Assembly (NCBI GenBank): GCA_016584305.1
Contig: JACEEZ010020294.1
Coordinates: 107,236-171,235, forward strand
DNA: 64,000 nt
Direction of reading: 5' to 3'
Source of the DNA: Chionoecetes opilio
Taxonomy: Eukaryota; Arthropoda; Malacostraca; Decapoda; Majidae
Under the pieces are notes generated by a model, which did not search any database, was not told the origin of the DNA, and worked only from the letters and a program-made list of their open reading frames with translations. Positions 9,488-20,076 of this stretch are shown piece after piece. Each line of letters begins with the position of its first letter. Within the stretch, counting starts at the first letter, position 1. The position numbers were made by a program, and so were the translations under genes.

Positions 9488-10873
9488 CTAAAATGTATTT
9501 GTTTCATTTAGCGCACATGGTGACAGTCGTTGCTCTGACTGGAGGTCCTCAACCATCTCGTTCATTTCCATTTTGTTCACAGTTCCGCTACACCGGCACA
9601 GTGATGTACACTTCAATGCTGCTTTGACGCATTTGCAGCGTCCGACGCATCTTTTTTGGCACCCACATTTCAGTATCTCTGAGCAAGAGGCTGCAGCTTC
9701 TGGCAGCACTGTCCAACTAGGCTCCCATTTGAGCGTCTGACTTCTTCTCCACCCCCAGGAACTTGGCGATGGAACATCTGGTGACCGCACGTGCATCTGT
9801 CCCCATACAAATCCAGCCTGGTGTACTGCACGTTTGGTGTGTTCGAACAGGGCAGCTCCAGTTGGTGGAATCGCATCTATTGGTCTGCCTTTTACTGTGA
9901 AGATGTACTTTCTGGCTGAATCTACACTGACTTCTGAGGACGTTTATCATACAACAGGATCACAAGCTTCTAAATGGTGCCATCTTCGTTTGTCAAACTC
10001 TTAGGAGAGGCCATATAGTGAGTGAATACAGGTGAAATTTCTGGAAGTGCTTTCCACAACTGGAACGCCGTCTTTTTCCCTCTACCAGCAAACGAAGATG
10101 TCGTGTCACATCCCGTAAAGGCGTGAAACTTTGGCAGTGCTCTTGATCGCTCCTCTCCCATTTTCTTTGCAATTTGGTGAGCAGGAATATATATCAGATT
10201 CTTTCCAACGCCGAATGCCACCCATATTTCAGCTTCTGTCGCGACAGTGATAAAAAACATTCCATTGATGCTACAGGAGAAAACATTCTGCTTGCAGGTC
10301 AGAATAACTTCTTTCTCAGTCGTCAAATTCTCTTCGACCTAAAACGTAAGAACATTAGACATGTATTACCATGACAATAGATGTTAGTCACGTGTTATTC
10401 CTCACTCTATATAAAATATGTATATGTTGTTATGTTGCATGTTTATAATTGTTCATGTAGCTGTACATTACCTGAATAGCTAGGAATTCGAAGAGCTCAG
10501 ATTTGTTTTCAGACACACGGAACAATTCTTGCCAGTTTCCTGGAACTTTGCTTGTGGGTCCCACACGTCTTCAAACCCCCTTGCCACGTCTTTCTCGTGT
10601 TGATGACTTAAGACTGTCATCACTGTATACATCCCAGACGACGTCGAGGCGTGTTACATATTTGAGATGCGACCGTATGTAAGGAAGAAATACAGATTCT
10701 GCATACTCCAGGAACGTCAACGATCCAACAGGCTTCAGCATGCAGATAATTACTGAGTCATCGAGAGCCAGGACATCAACGGAAGGAATGTCTCTAAGGG
10801 AGTCGCTCATCTCCTCCAGACACTGAATAAGATCTGATTTTGTACCAAGTCGAAGGTCTCCAAACTGTGACAA
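9488..10873 (-). pseudogene. Element A protein, C-terminal region relic with Cys-rich domain
   Basis: In reading order: 10571-10873 (SVDVLALDDSVIICML, then SLKSSTRERRGKG), 9970-10326 (IWVAFGVGKNLIYIPAHQIA and FHAFTGCDTTSSFAGRGKK), and 9488-9796 with the cysteine array LKCGCQKRCVGRCKCVKAAL, then KCTSLCRCSGT. The Cys spacing recalls tesmin/CXC DNA-binding domains. In relatives such as element B, an acidic EAD...DTDV region precedes the HAFTGCD block. Here MFFITVATEAE joins directly to it, so that nuclease-like core looks deleted. Confidence 0.65.
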
Positions 10874-11199
10874 TGACGGTGGAAAGCATGATTTTCGTGT
10901 CTGAAGAATTTGTCCAAGTCACCATCTCTGGTCTGACATGCAATAAATAGCCCAGAGAATAGAGCACAGTCGTTCTTGAGATATGACACTAGTGGTGATG
11001 ACCTCGAAGAATTCCTCAACGGTGTGTTTCCGAAAAGCGGGAGTTAGTTTTTTGTGATGAGCTCCGTTATGGTTTTGGTTGCCTGAGTTAGTCGCTCTTC
11101 TCTGAATTTGTGGTATTGCTGTTTGCCAAGAATCTCAATTTTATGAATGCTTTCAGGTACTTTAGGATCAGCAACATTCCTTGTATCGAGGACAAGCAT

Positions 11200-12375
11200 T
11201 TATGTTGTTTCTTTTGTGAATGGATTTCCCATATTTTCAAAGGTCGTGACTAGTGCATTGACATCTCGTGCAAATGATTTTTGTGAGGATAGCGTGTGCT
11301 CGTGATGTCTTTGCTGCACTTCTCCTTTCCCCGAAGGCAGGCAGTTTGTGCCAAACTTGGGTATAGCCCTTGCTATTTCTGGTCCCGCTACCGTCCATTT
11401 CAACATGGCTTTCGGATTTAACATCAGATCAGTAGCTCCACCGATGCCTTTGACGATAGCATTATTTTGTTCGTGTGCATGGTCGATTGATATTGCGGAG
11501 AACGGCCTGCTCGACTTGCACACCACAAACTTGCCTTGCGAGAACTGTTCTGCTACGTCGGAAAGTCGTGCTTCTAGCGTTGACATATCACGAATCATAT
11601 CACTGGAAGCCATCTGGAATAACGAGTGTGGTCGATTGCAAAGAACCATGGAGCGATTACCGACAATGAAGCCAAGTACATTCGAAAGTTTCCTTCACGA
11701 AGTGATCTCACAAAGATCAAGAGAAGGAGCTGGATTTCCATAACATATGCCGATACTTGAACTGGGGACAAAGTTTCTTTCTGTCTCGTGCAACAATCTT
11801 CGTAGGACGATGGTTCACTTTCTGCTTGACAGTATGCGTCATATCCTGATGGATAAGTATCCATAAAAGTACTGCAGGTGACGATGTGTACATGCCTGGC
11901 TCGTTTTACATGGGATGATTGAGAAGAAATTCTGCTTTTCCTGGCGTAGTGACATCTCCTTCTGCAAGGCGCTGGTCCATCCATTTCCCATCCAGGAATC
12001 CCCGATTGCGATATATATGCCATCTCGATATGGAGCCCCTCCAAGCATAACGACAAACTTGGGCTTCTCCATACAACTCCGGCCAATTCCTCTGAATGGT
12101 TTTAGCGACGGCAAGCAGTGGTTGATCTAGCGTTACTACTGGAACCTGTCCTGGGTTCAGGAATTCCACAGCCTGCTTGACAACGTCCATTGAAGTCGAA
12201 TCATTCCAATGGTTTTTGAATCTTTTGGAAATAGAGGTAGGAGGAATTTTATGTTTGGCTCTATGTGTTCAGTCTGACGATCGCCATGATATGCATACCA
12301 CGAAATTGGGTTTGTCATTGCTTTGGGTGTATCGCTTCCGCTGCTCCCTTGTTTTTTCCAGCCAAACGTGTTCAT
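11200..12375 (-). pseudogene. Element A protein, N-terminal and middle region relic
   Basis: Minus-strand pieces in several frames that follow the order of this protein family. MIRLQWT with nearby residues at 12157-12375 is followed by VEFLNPGQVPVVTLDQPLLA (near 12150), FVVMLGG and GLHIEMAYIS (near 12040), HTRYSRWLP (near 11615), then a longer intact piece 11200-11649 with FSAISIDHAHEQNNAIVKGI and WTVAGPEIARAIPKFG. Further upstream, 12771-13010 has a YLGLLIHGQ block and overlaps the start of the same protein. The family is common in cnidarian, lancelet and crustacean genomes as uncharacterised protein. The function of this N-terminal half is unknown to me. Confidence 0.65.
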
Positions 12376-14119
12376 CTCCTAATGCAGAGTTCAAAAGGAC
12401 GTCATTTGATGCAGGATGATCTCAGTTGGGGGCATGACTGGTTCCTTCGTTCTTAGTGAAACTGGCTTACATTTGTATAAGAGTCTGGCAGGCTGTAGTG
12501 TGAACTGGAATGTGCAATTCTACCAGAGTTCTCTGTTGGGGTTCTCTCTCGTTCTGTACCATCTGATTCAGTCGCTCTTTTTTGGAACAAGGAGATGCCT
12601 GTGCCATGGAATGATGTATGTGCAGTTGTTGATGTCGGTTTGGTCTATGTTGTCAATTGCTGCCGTTGTAAAACAGATGTCTTCTCAAAATTAGTGGACA
12701 TACAACTACATCCTTCTCATACTGAGTAGCTGCCGCAGTCGCCATATTTGTGGATATGTCAAGAACTCTGTCATAGGAAATGAAGACACCAAGTTGGAAT
12801 AAGGTATCTAAACCAACTCACGCTTGCGGGTTGTCCGTGAATCAAGAGCCCAAGATAGACAGGAATAGGTGTTTCCTTGTCAGTGCTATGACGTATTCCA
12901 GTAGAGCTGGACGAGATCTGCAAGACGAAACACCGGGGCAACGTTATCGTCGTTGTTTCGGTATCTTCAATGAAACCTATAAGTTCAGCCAGTGCTATGC
13001 CATGGGACACTCTGTCAGATATGCCTATGTTAGTTATTCTCCACTCCTAGTGCTAGCATTGTATAACTTAACAAGGCATTTGGCATGATACCGTGCATCC
13101 AGAGCTACAAGGTCGCCGATGCTAAGTTTCCTATCAGCTTCTCATCTTGCAATTGATTGCACAACGCTTCACTCGTGCTGTGACCGTTGGATCATTGCAT
13201 CATGTAGTGTTGCTCTTTGGACTCTGGTTGGTCACAGAAAAGCATGTGTTTTTCTGGTTTGATCGAGATCACCGTCAATGTGCGAGGAACCTTGACGGGT
13301 ATAGTGGGACTTGCTTTGCTGGCCTTCACTCAGGTTTTCAGACGTGCACATTGTTGATTCCACTCTGGCTATACGACTAGATGAGCACTTCAATTTGCAT
13401 GAATTGTGCCACTGGGCTTCGTGTGCTTCCAGTGTATTTCCAATACCAGTGCCATCATCGAGTTGGATATGTCAACTGGAAAAGGTTGTTTTTCATTTCC
13501 CTGAAAATTGTCAAATTGTCGCCCAGGGTTTTGTAACCTGCGCCAACACTAGCTTTCCTTGATTTGCGAGCAATGGAGCACTTCAGACGTAACACTTTGG
13601 CAAAGAATACACATTGTTCAGTTAATAGGTTTTGGGGTCAAGCGTAACACTGATACTGGCTCCATGGATAAGCTTACATTCTTCTTGGCCGAAATATTCA
13701 AACCTGGTTTGGCTTATGCATCTGAAATGCAAAAGACATTTATATAATGTTTCAATTCATAATATTGTGCTCCTATTGGAGTGTTCATGACAATGAACAT
13801 AAAATATATCATCCAAATAGCATTCGAAGTATATTAACTCAGAATTAATTAGCGCTACACGAAATCTACACATTTTGGCAGTCATATTCCATTTATACTA
13901 AGAATGGAGCACTTTGTGTTCAATCTGAGTCTTTAATCAGTTTCTATGGGTATGAAAACATAGATATAGACACCTCATACAACTTTCTATGTCAATTATT
14001 GGCAAAGATATTGCGATTTCAACATTTCACAACCAGCGGTGGCGGCCATCTTAGATTTTTGGCAATATTTCTAGAACATTGAAAAATCTGGCTTGGCACT
14101 ATAGCCAAAATAAATTGAT

Positions 14120-14923
14120 ATGTTCTTGGCATGCTGTGTGACAATTTTGGTGCTTTTACCACCAAACCCACAATCGTTTCACATATCTGCTGCACTAAAT
14201 CAAGTTATTCCTCCTGCACCACTCTGTCCCATTCCAATGACCGAGGAACCATTTACTAGGTTAATCATAGATTGTGTTGGTCCTCTCCCAAAGACTCGCA
14301 GTGGTAACCAGTATTTACTAACCCTAATGTGTGCAGCCACCAGATACCCTGAAGCAATTCCTTTGCGAAAGATTACCTCACAAGCAATTATCCAAGCACT
14401 AACCAATTTTTTTACCCAGTATGGCATTCCAAAGGAAATACAGTCACATCAAGGGTCAAATTTTACCTCAGGTTTATTCCAGCAGGCTATGCAATACCTG
14501 GGAGTCCGACAGTACCTCGCCACTGCTTACCATCCTGAGTCGCAGGGAGCCTTAGAAAGGTTCCACCAGACCCTCAAATCTATGTTACGCAAGTATGCCT
14601 TAGAACAGGAGAAAGACTGGGATGAAGGAGTACATTTATTGTTATTTGCAATAAGGGAAAGTAGGCAAGAATCTTTAGGGTTTAGTCCATTTCAACTTGT
14701 GTTTGGGCACGAGATCAGAGGACCTCTTAAGGTATTGAAAGAGACTTGGTTAGATGTTGACTCTCCTGTGCCGTTGTTAACTCAGGTTAAAAAGTTTAAT
14801 GATAAGTTGAAATTTGCTAGTAAAAATGCACGTGACAATCTGACAGTTGCACAAACAAAAATGAAGTCAAGATATGATGAAAAAGTAGTGCTCAGAGAGT
14901 TCGAGCCTGGTGATTTAATTTGA
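14120..14923 (+). pseudogene. Integrase core of the Gmr1-like element
   Basis: Catalytic core that would join element DNA into the genome. Visible motifs: LIIDCVGPLPKTRSG (first catalytic Asp), KEIQSHQGSNFTSG, and ATAYHPESQGALERFHQTLK (catalytic Glu). The second catalytic Asp of the D,D-35-E triad is expected in SDQGSNF but here is His (CAT at 14447-14449), so even an intact copy of this protein would be inactive. The frame continues into the C-terminal integrase region (SRYDEKVVLREFEPGDLI) and stops at 14921-14923. Similarity goes on past the stop to about 15120. Reverse transcriptase follows downstream, not upstream. Confidence 0.88.
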
Positions 14924-15139
14924 ACTTTCTTATCCATACACAAGAGTCCCTTACAAGCTAAATTCGTTGGACCTTTTGAAGTAAAAGAGAAAATTGGTGA
15001 AGTTAATTATTTAATTAAAACACCAGGTAGAAGGAAGTCTGAAAGAAAAGTCCATGTGAACATGTTAAAACAGTATCATGTAAGAGAGCCTGACAAAGTA
15101 CCCCATTGTGTTCAGATGGCTATGATGTAAAATTATTTT

Positions 15140-16039
15140 ATGCCGGATAAACAACAAATTGATGTAGATGTTGGTAAAAAAGTGAAACTGACCAATTCGA
15201 TGACATTGGCTAACATCAATGAAAAATTGCAGCATCTGTCATTGGAGCAGGCTGAGGATGTGCGACCGTTGCTGAACAAACACCCTCAACTGTTTTCTGA
15301 TGTTCCTAGGCTGTGCACCCTGGTCCAACACGATGTACAGCTGATAGACAATGCATCCCCCTGCAGGCAAGGACCCTACCGCATGAATCCAAGCAAGAAG
15401 GACGTCATGAAGGCAGAAGTGGATTTCCTCCTGCAGCACGGTCTGGCTGAGCCAAGCGATAGTGAGTGGGCGTCTCCGTGCCTGCTGGTACCCAAGGCTG
15501 GCAGTGGGGACCGTATGTGCACTGACTACCGCAAGGTTAACCAGCTCACCATACCGGACTCCTTTCCGCTTCCCCGAGTCGACGACATAATTGATAATAT
15601 AGGAAGTGCGAAATATGTCAGCAAGTTGGATCTTCTACGAGGCTACTACCAAATAGAACTGACAGAGAGAGCCAAGAAGATCTCTGCCTTCATCACACCC
15701 GAGGGGTTGTACGCATACCGAGTCATGCCGTTTGGTATGCGCAATGCTCCTGCTACTTTTCAAAGACCTAGAAATATGGTGACAAGAGGACTGGAAGGCG
15801 TGCAGGTTTACTTGGACGACTTGGTAATATACAGCGAGTCGTGGGAGGAGCATATGCAACGATTAAGAAGACTATTTACTGGTTTGGCTGACGCAGGGCT
15901 CACTGTCAGCCTGCACAAGAGTGAGTGGGGGAAAGCCAAAATAACTTTCCTAGGCCATGTAGTGGGTGGCGGGCAAGTATCCACCGTTGCATCAAAGGTT
16001 GAAGCCATCCACAACTATCCGACAACCGCAAAGCTGTAA
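15140..16039 (+). pseudogene. Reverse transcriptase of the Gmr1-like element
   Basis: Gypsy-type RT, 299 codons open. Ordered motifs: LVPKAGSGDRMCTDYRKVNQ (fingers), SKLDLLRGYYQIEL (first catalytic Asp), FITPEGLYAYRVMPFGMRNA, the active site VYLDDLVIYS (YLDD), and SLHKSEWGKAKITFLGHVV (thumb). All catalytic residues are present. The frame ends with TTAKL and a stop at 16037-16039, while the natural continuation (MRFLGMAGYYRKFC) lies one base away, so a single-base frameshift separates RT from RNase H. It lies after the integrase, the reverse of the usual Gypsy order. Confidence 0.9.
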
Positions 16040-16702
16040 TGAGGTTTTTGGGTATGGCTGGCTACTACAGAAAGTTTTGCAAGAACTTCTCTACAGTTGC
16101 TTCACCCCTCACCAGCTTGATCAGCCCGAAAACAAAGTTCCGTTGGACTCCAGAGTGTCAAGCTGCCTTTGACAATATTCGTGGTCTTCTCTCCAGCGCT
16201 CCTGTTTTACGTGCTCCAAGCTTCAATAAACAGTTCATCCTTCAAGTGGACGCTAGCGACTCGGGCGCAGGAGCAGTTTTACTACAAGATCATGAAGGTG
16301 TGCTACACCCAGTATGTTACTACAAGATCATGAAGGTGTGCGACACCCAGTATGTTACTACAAGATCATGAAGGTGTGCTACACCCAGTATGTTACTCAT
16401 CCGCAAAGTTTAAGAAACATCAACGGAATTATGCAATCATCGAAAAAGAACTATTAGCATTGGTCATTGCTTTGGAGAAGTTCGATGTCTATTTGAATGG
16501 TGCCGTACAGCGTACCATAGTGTACAGTGATCATAGTCTTATACAGTTTTTGACTAAGATGAAAAATAAGAATCAGAGGTTATTGCGTTGGGCTTTATTG
16601 CTAGAGAAATATAATATTGACATACGCCATATTAAAGGCAAAGATAACATAATTGCCAATGCACTCTCACGAGTTTTCCAACAGTTTTCTGGAAAAGATT
16701 AA
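16039..16702 (+). pseudogene. RNase H domain and Pol C-terminus
   Basis: Starts MRFLGMAGYYRKFCKNFS, the standard RT-RNase H connection, then FILQVDASDSGAGAVLL (catalytic Asp), ending with YSDHSLIQFLTKM and IRHIKGKDNIIANALSRVF. A 38-bp unit is present three times at about 16282-16396, inserting 76 bp and breaking the frame; the frame resumes at 16352. The stop at 16700-16702 is Pol's end, 36 bp before the 3' LTR, with no envelope-like gene. Confidence 0.88.
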
Positions 16703-16727
16703 ATATGTAGCCATTTAATCTTTTCTT

Positions 16728-16738
16728 AAGAGGGAGAG
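16728..16738 (+). promoter_or_regulatory. Polypurine tract
   Basis: AAGAGGGAGAG lies directly before the 3' LTR start TGTTATGAGG, in the position where plus-strand DNA synthesis is primed. Confidence 0.85.
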
Positions 16739-17241
16739 TGTTATGAGGTACTATAATTACATATGGTATGATTGGGCATAGGTAGTTAGCATTCACTGGT
16801 TAGTGGTTTGAATACCGTGGAAGATCGACCATCGAGCCAATACGAACCGTCTTCCGGCTGCCTGGATGAAGGGCAGGCAGTCAGTGCTGTGGTGTGATAT
16901 CGGGAGGAAGTGGTAGCCTGTGTGTAATTAGTGTTAAGTATTCGCCTCTACATTATTCCTGTTGTAACGTGAGTGTACGTTAGGTAGAGTTAGGTATTAG
17001 GGGGGCACAGAGACAGAGTTGATGTTATTCGTATCGCTGGGTTGATTACGGAAGAGTTGTGTTTTGTATTGCTTTGCTTGTTTCACTGATTTAAGTTTTC
17101 ACTGTAAATATATGCACCTCAGTACCTTCATTTTATATTAACCCTTGTTATTCGTTACTAGTTGACTGGGACTTCAAGTGAGCTGCGTTATTTTGTTTTT
17201 CTTTATGTTACGACGAGTATAACCAAGGCCAGGTCGTAACA
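16739..17241 (+). repeat. 3' LTR
   Basis: 503 bp, TGTTATGAGG...CGTAACA, matching 4733-5232 with about fifteen scattered differences. I do not see a convincing target duplication: left flank GTGG, right flank GGGG. Confidence 0.92.
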
Positions 17242-17775
17242 GGGGGGTACTGAATGCACAGGGGTTGGTGTATATTGATGGTGGTATATTGTGATAAGTA
17301 TAAATATACAGTAAATAAGGTTTAGGGTGTGTGTGGCAGACGCGAGGCGTCTGGCTCTGGCGACACTCCTCAAGGGACTGAGAGAGACTCGTGGAGGTCG
17401 GGGTGACTGGCGTTGACCTGACTGACCGTGTGCCCCGAGGCGTGGAGGATACTAGCCAGCGGGCTGCGTTTGAGAAGAAGAATTTGAGCGGCTTGCGCCG
17501 TTCAGGTTTCTGTACCCCTCTATCAAACGCTTTTGGGCGCCTCGCAGTGGTATGTAAACAAAATTTCGCCGTTACCATGGAAACGACGACGCCACAGCTC
17601 AGACTGCGGGCTCTTGACCTCACCATTTTCCTTTACTGCCCTCTAGCTGCCCACGCACAGTACGGAAGTAAAATGGCGTACGCTGTAGCTACCTGACGAC
17701 TATTTGATTATTGTTTTAATGTTAATTGTCGCTGAGAGAGGTGAAATGCTACGAATCTCGGGCACCGTCAACCAA
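17242..17775. other. Intron sequence with a hairpin repeat also found at 29960
   Basis: No supported gene. At 17463-17530 the sequence GCGTTTGAGAAGAAGAATTT, then GAGCGG, folds back on CGCCGTTC...CAAACGC. The same hairpin family recurs in opposite orientation near 29960-30010. Confidence 0.55.
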
Positions 17776-18014
17776 CTACCGTCAATAACACTATAGTCGC
17801 CACTGCACTTTTGTCGCTAGGCGCTAAATATCACTAAGTTTAGCATCACTATAGACTTGTATGTGCCACTGAAGACAGGTGCATAATATAAACTACTGTG
17901 CATGCCTCTTTAGTGGCACATACAATTATGTATCTGTAGTGATGCTAACATTTGTAATATATGGTGCCTGACGACATATATGTGCAGTGGCGACTATAGT
18001 GTTATTGGCGGTAG
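17776..18014. mobile_element. Palindromic MITE
   Basis: About 239 bp, nearly a complete inverted repeat. Left end CTACCGTCAATAACACTATA, right end TATAGTGTTATTGGCGGTAG. Internal blocks (TTAGCATCACTA, TGTATGTGCCACT) are also mirrored. Confidence 0.85.
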
Positions 18015-18039
18015 GGTGTAGGGATACGTGAACAGGTTT

Positions 18040-18230
18040 ATGAAACTGTCGCCAATAGGAATTCTCGCCGAAACACCAACCGAGACCTGTCGCCGACGTG
18101 GAACACTCGCCGACGCGGAAATTGTTGGTAACAGTTCCACTTGTAATAAATTTAAATTAAGAATAAAGTGTATTTCATTGTTGGATACCACCATACCACC
18201 TGGTATGTAATCTCTGAATGCAGAAATACT
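18040..18230 (+). repeat. CTCGCCGA dispersed repeat, copy 1
   Basis: Contains AGGAATTCTCGCCGAAACAC and GGAACACTCGCCGACG, shared with 33085-33190 and 53400-53470, and a TAATCTCTGAATGCAGAAAT end shared with 33099-33120. Confidence 0.7.
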
Positions 18231-18652
18231 GGTAAAAGCTTATTAAATGTATATATTGTGTACTATAATATCAAGATCAAGAACTGGAATGGTCGACGAA
18301 AATAAGCAGATGAAATTAAATGAAAATATGAGTGTTAATATGATTTGACTAATGCTTCTTGTTCGCTTATAATGTCAGATTACTGTGATAAATAATGCTG
18401 TATATGCAGGTTGTTTTCTCCTCTAACTCATAGAGTTATGTACAAATTTATATAGCTAACCTGCCACTTATAGAGATAATCTGAAGGCATATTTTTACAG
18501 CGACAGGACATTCTGAAACAGAAGAGCTCCTCATTGTTTTTATCTTTGTTTGTCAAACATTATTGTTTTCAACTTAACTAATTCAATTTACCTAACCTAA
18601 ATCAATGGCTAAGATAACCTAGCTTTTCTAACTAATGAATTATGGATATACT
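18231..18652. other. AT-rich intron sequence, nothing recognised
   Basis: No reading frame or repeat that I can support before the start of element B. Confidence 0.5.
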
Positions 18653-19055
18653 CCGGCAGCCAGAAGTACATTTTTCTTATAACCTTGTTTTGGGGTCTGA
18701 AATTTTTTTTTTTAGTGGATTTTGTTTGCCAACATACCTGGTTTGAAAAATATATATGTTGGCTCGCTGTCAGCCTTGGACAATTTGAGATAATTAGCAT
18801 AAAACAAAATGGCCGCCAAAATTATATCAAAATACATAAAATACCATGCATCCCTTGAAAATTCACACAGAGGGTCAACCAATACATGAATTCCAAGGTA
18901 TTTTGATCCAGAAAATCTATTTCTGGTATTTTCAAATTCAAAATGGCCACCGTTTTCAAAATGGCTGCCCAACAAATAAGAAATTGAAGTGTACAATTTT
19001 GACAATTTTGATGCAGACATTTCATCTCAGAATAGTAAATTATCAACCCATTCTT

Positions 19056-20076
19056 TGGCTGTCCTCATGACTCAATCTGATGTTAAAACACAGCAACAAG
19101 AGCAGAGTATACAACGCCTGAAAAAGGCAGAGATGCCACGAGAAATAGATATGAACTTGAAATTGTCAGGTATCAGGTCCCAAGAAACCAAATTTGCCTG
19201 CTGAATTTGTGTAAAGAGAAATACCTTCTCGAAGACTCTTAGCGCATAAAGTGGTTTCACAGCGAAGAGCCAATGAGACAGATTCTGCTTTCCTTGCAGA
19301 TAAAGTAAAGTTTGATAATTGTCCAGAGTTCAATGGTTACAATACCCGTCTGTGTCGTGAGCAAGGTCAGTCCCCTCAACCAAAAACTAAAGCGGTGTAT
19401 CTATCTACCATTGATTGATATGCCACCAGCAGATTCTGACGTTATCCTGACTGCCATGAAGAAAGCACATGAATTAACCAGAGAAACTGGCCAAGCCTTC
19501 ACCCTGTTTACTGCAGACCAACAGCTGTACATGATTGTGGTAGAGGCTCAGTGGGCTTACCCAAATATGTTTCCAGATTTGATACACAGATTAGGTGGAA
19601 TGCATCTACTGATGAGTTTTGTAAGTGCAGTCGGAACATTGATGGCTGAGTCTGGATTAGAATCTATTCTTGATTCTGTTTTTGGTGGTGTAGCTAAAAT
19701 GCTTACTGGTAAGAAGTTCCCAATGAATGTGAGAGCTATGATAATGCTAACAACAGAGTTGCTACGAGATATTACTGGCAAAAGTCACATACAGAGTCAT
19801 GAGGATCTCATGACAGAATTGCAAGGCTTGGCAATTAAAAGTCGCACTACAAAGATGTGGGTAGATGCTTTCATAAAACCAGTAATGATCATGATGCTCT
19901 ATGTGAGGGCTGAAAGAGAGGGTGATTGGCCCCTTCACCTATAAGCAGTTCAGCTCATGATGCCTTACTTCTATGCATCTGGGCACTTGAATTATGCTCG
20001 ATATGGCCTCTATTATCTCCGAAGGATGGAGACCCTTCCACAAAATGTCTTGGAACACTTCATGAATTGATCCCAT
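19056..20076 (+). pseudogene. Element B protein, N-terminal region
   Basis: Coding sequence in several frames: MTQSDVKTQQQEQSIQRLKK leads to MNLKLSGIRSQETKFAC near 19150, then after frameshifts 19395-19944 reads YLPLIDMPPADSDVILTAMK through VVEAQWAYPNMFPDLIHRLG, MHLLMSFVSAVGTLMAESGL and MLTGKKFPMNVRAMIMLTTE. A further piece (MMPYFYASGHLNYARYGLYY) sits in another frame at about 19955-20014. The GGxHxxxxF and NYARYxxYY blocks are shared with element A (GLHIEMA, YSRWLP). No known enzyme domain is recognised here. Confidence 0.7.

Larger units (their letters stand above)
8693..14091 (-). mobile_element. Element A: long-TIR DNA transposon nested in the integrase
   Basis: Termini CCAGATTTTTC (8693) and GAAAAATCTGG (14091) begin inverted repeats of at least 223 bp (8693-8915 and 13869-14091), with weaker similarity out to about 285 bp. 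The 5.4 kb insert splits the LTR element's integrase. Coding relics lie mainly on the minus strand and belong to the same protein family as element B: NPGQVPVVTLDQPL, FSAISIDHAHEQNNAIVKG, FHAFTGCDTTSSFAGRGKK and a Cys-rich tail. All are broken by frameshifts. TIRs contain AAGATGGCCGC. No clear target duplication by eye. Superfamily uncertain; an Academ-like assignment is my inference. Confidence 0.82.
4733..17241 (+). mobile_element. LTR retrotransposon with Gmr1-like domain order (GAG-PR-INT-RT-RNaseH)
   Basis: A 12.5 kb composite bounded by two similar LTRs. Reading left to right it holds Gag, a retroviral-type aspartic protease, the integrase zinc-binding domain, a 5.4 kb foreign DNA transposon, the integrase core, reverse transcriptase and RNase H. 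Canonical Ty3/Gypsy elements place integrase last; integrase before reverse transcriptase is the arrangement of Gmr1-type elements (and of Ty1/Copia). The RT and RNase H sequences are of Gypsy type, so this is an atypical Gypsy lineage. Without nested insertions (fold-back 5818-6368, CCTCCGCC repeat 5357-5612, element A 8693-14091) the core would be about 6.3 kb. Frameshifts in Gag and Pol show this copy is dead. Confidence 0.85.

Noticed and set aside
12416..13747. Several plus-strand frames inside element A
   Set aside because: The recognised protein family runs on the minus strand; plus frames are shadows.
4729..17245. Target duplication of the LTR element (GTGG / GGGG)
   Set aside because: Only three of four bases agree and the right side is a G run, so it cannot be called.
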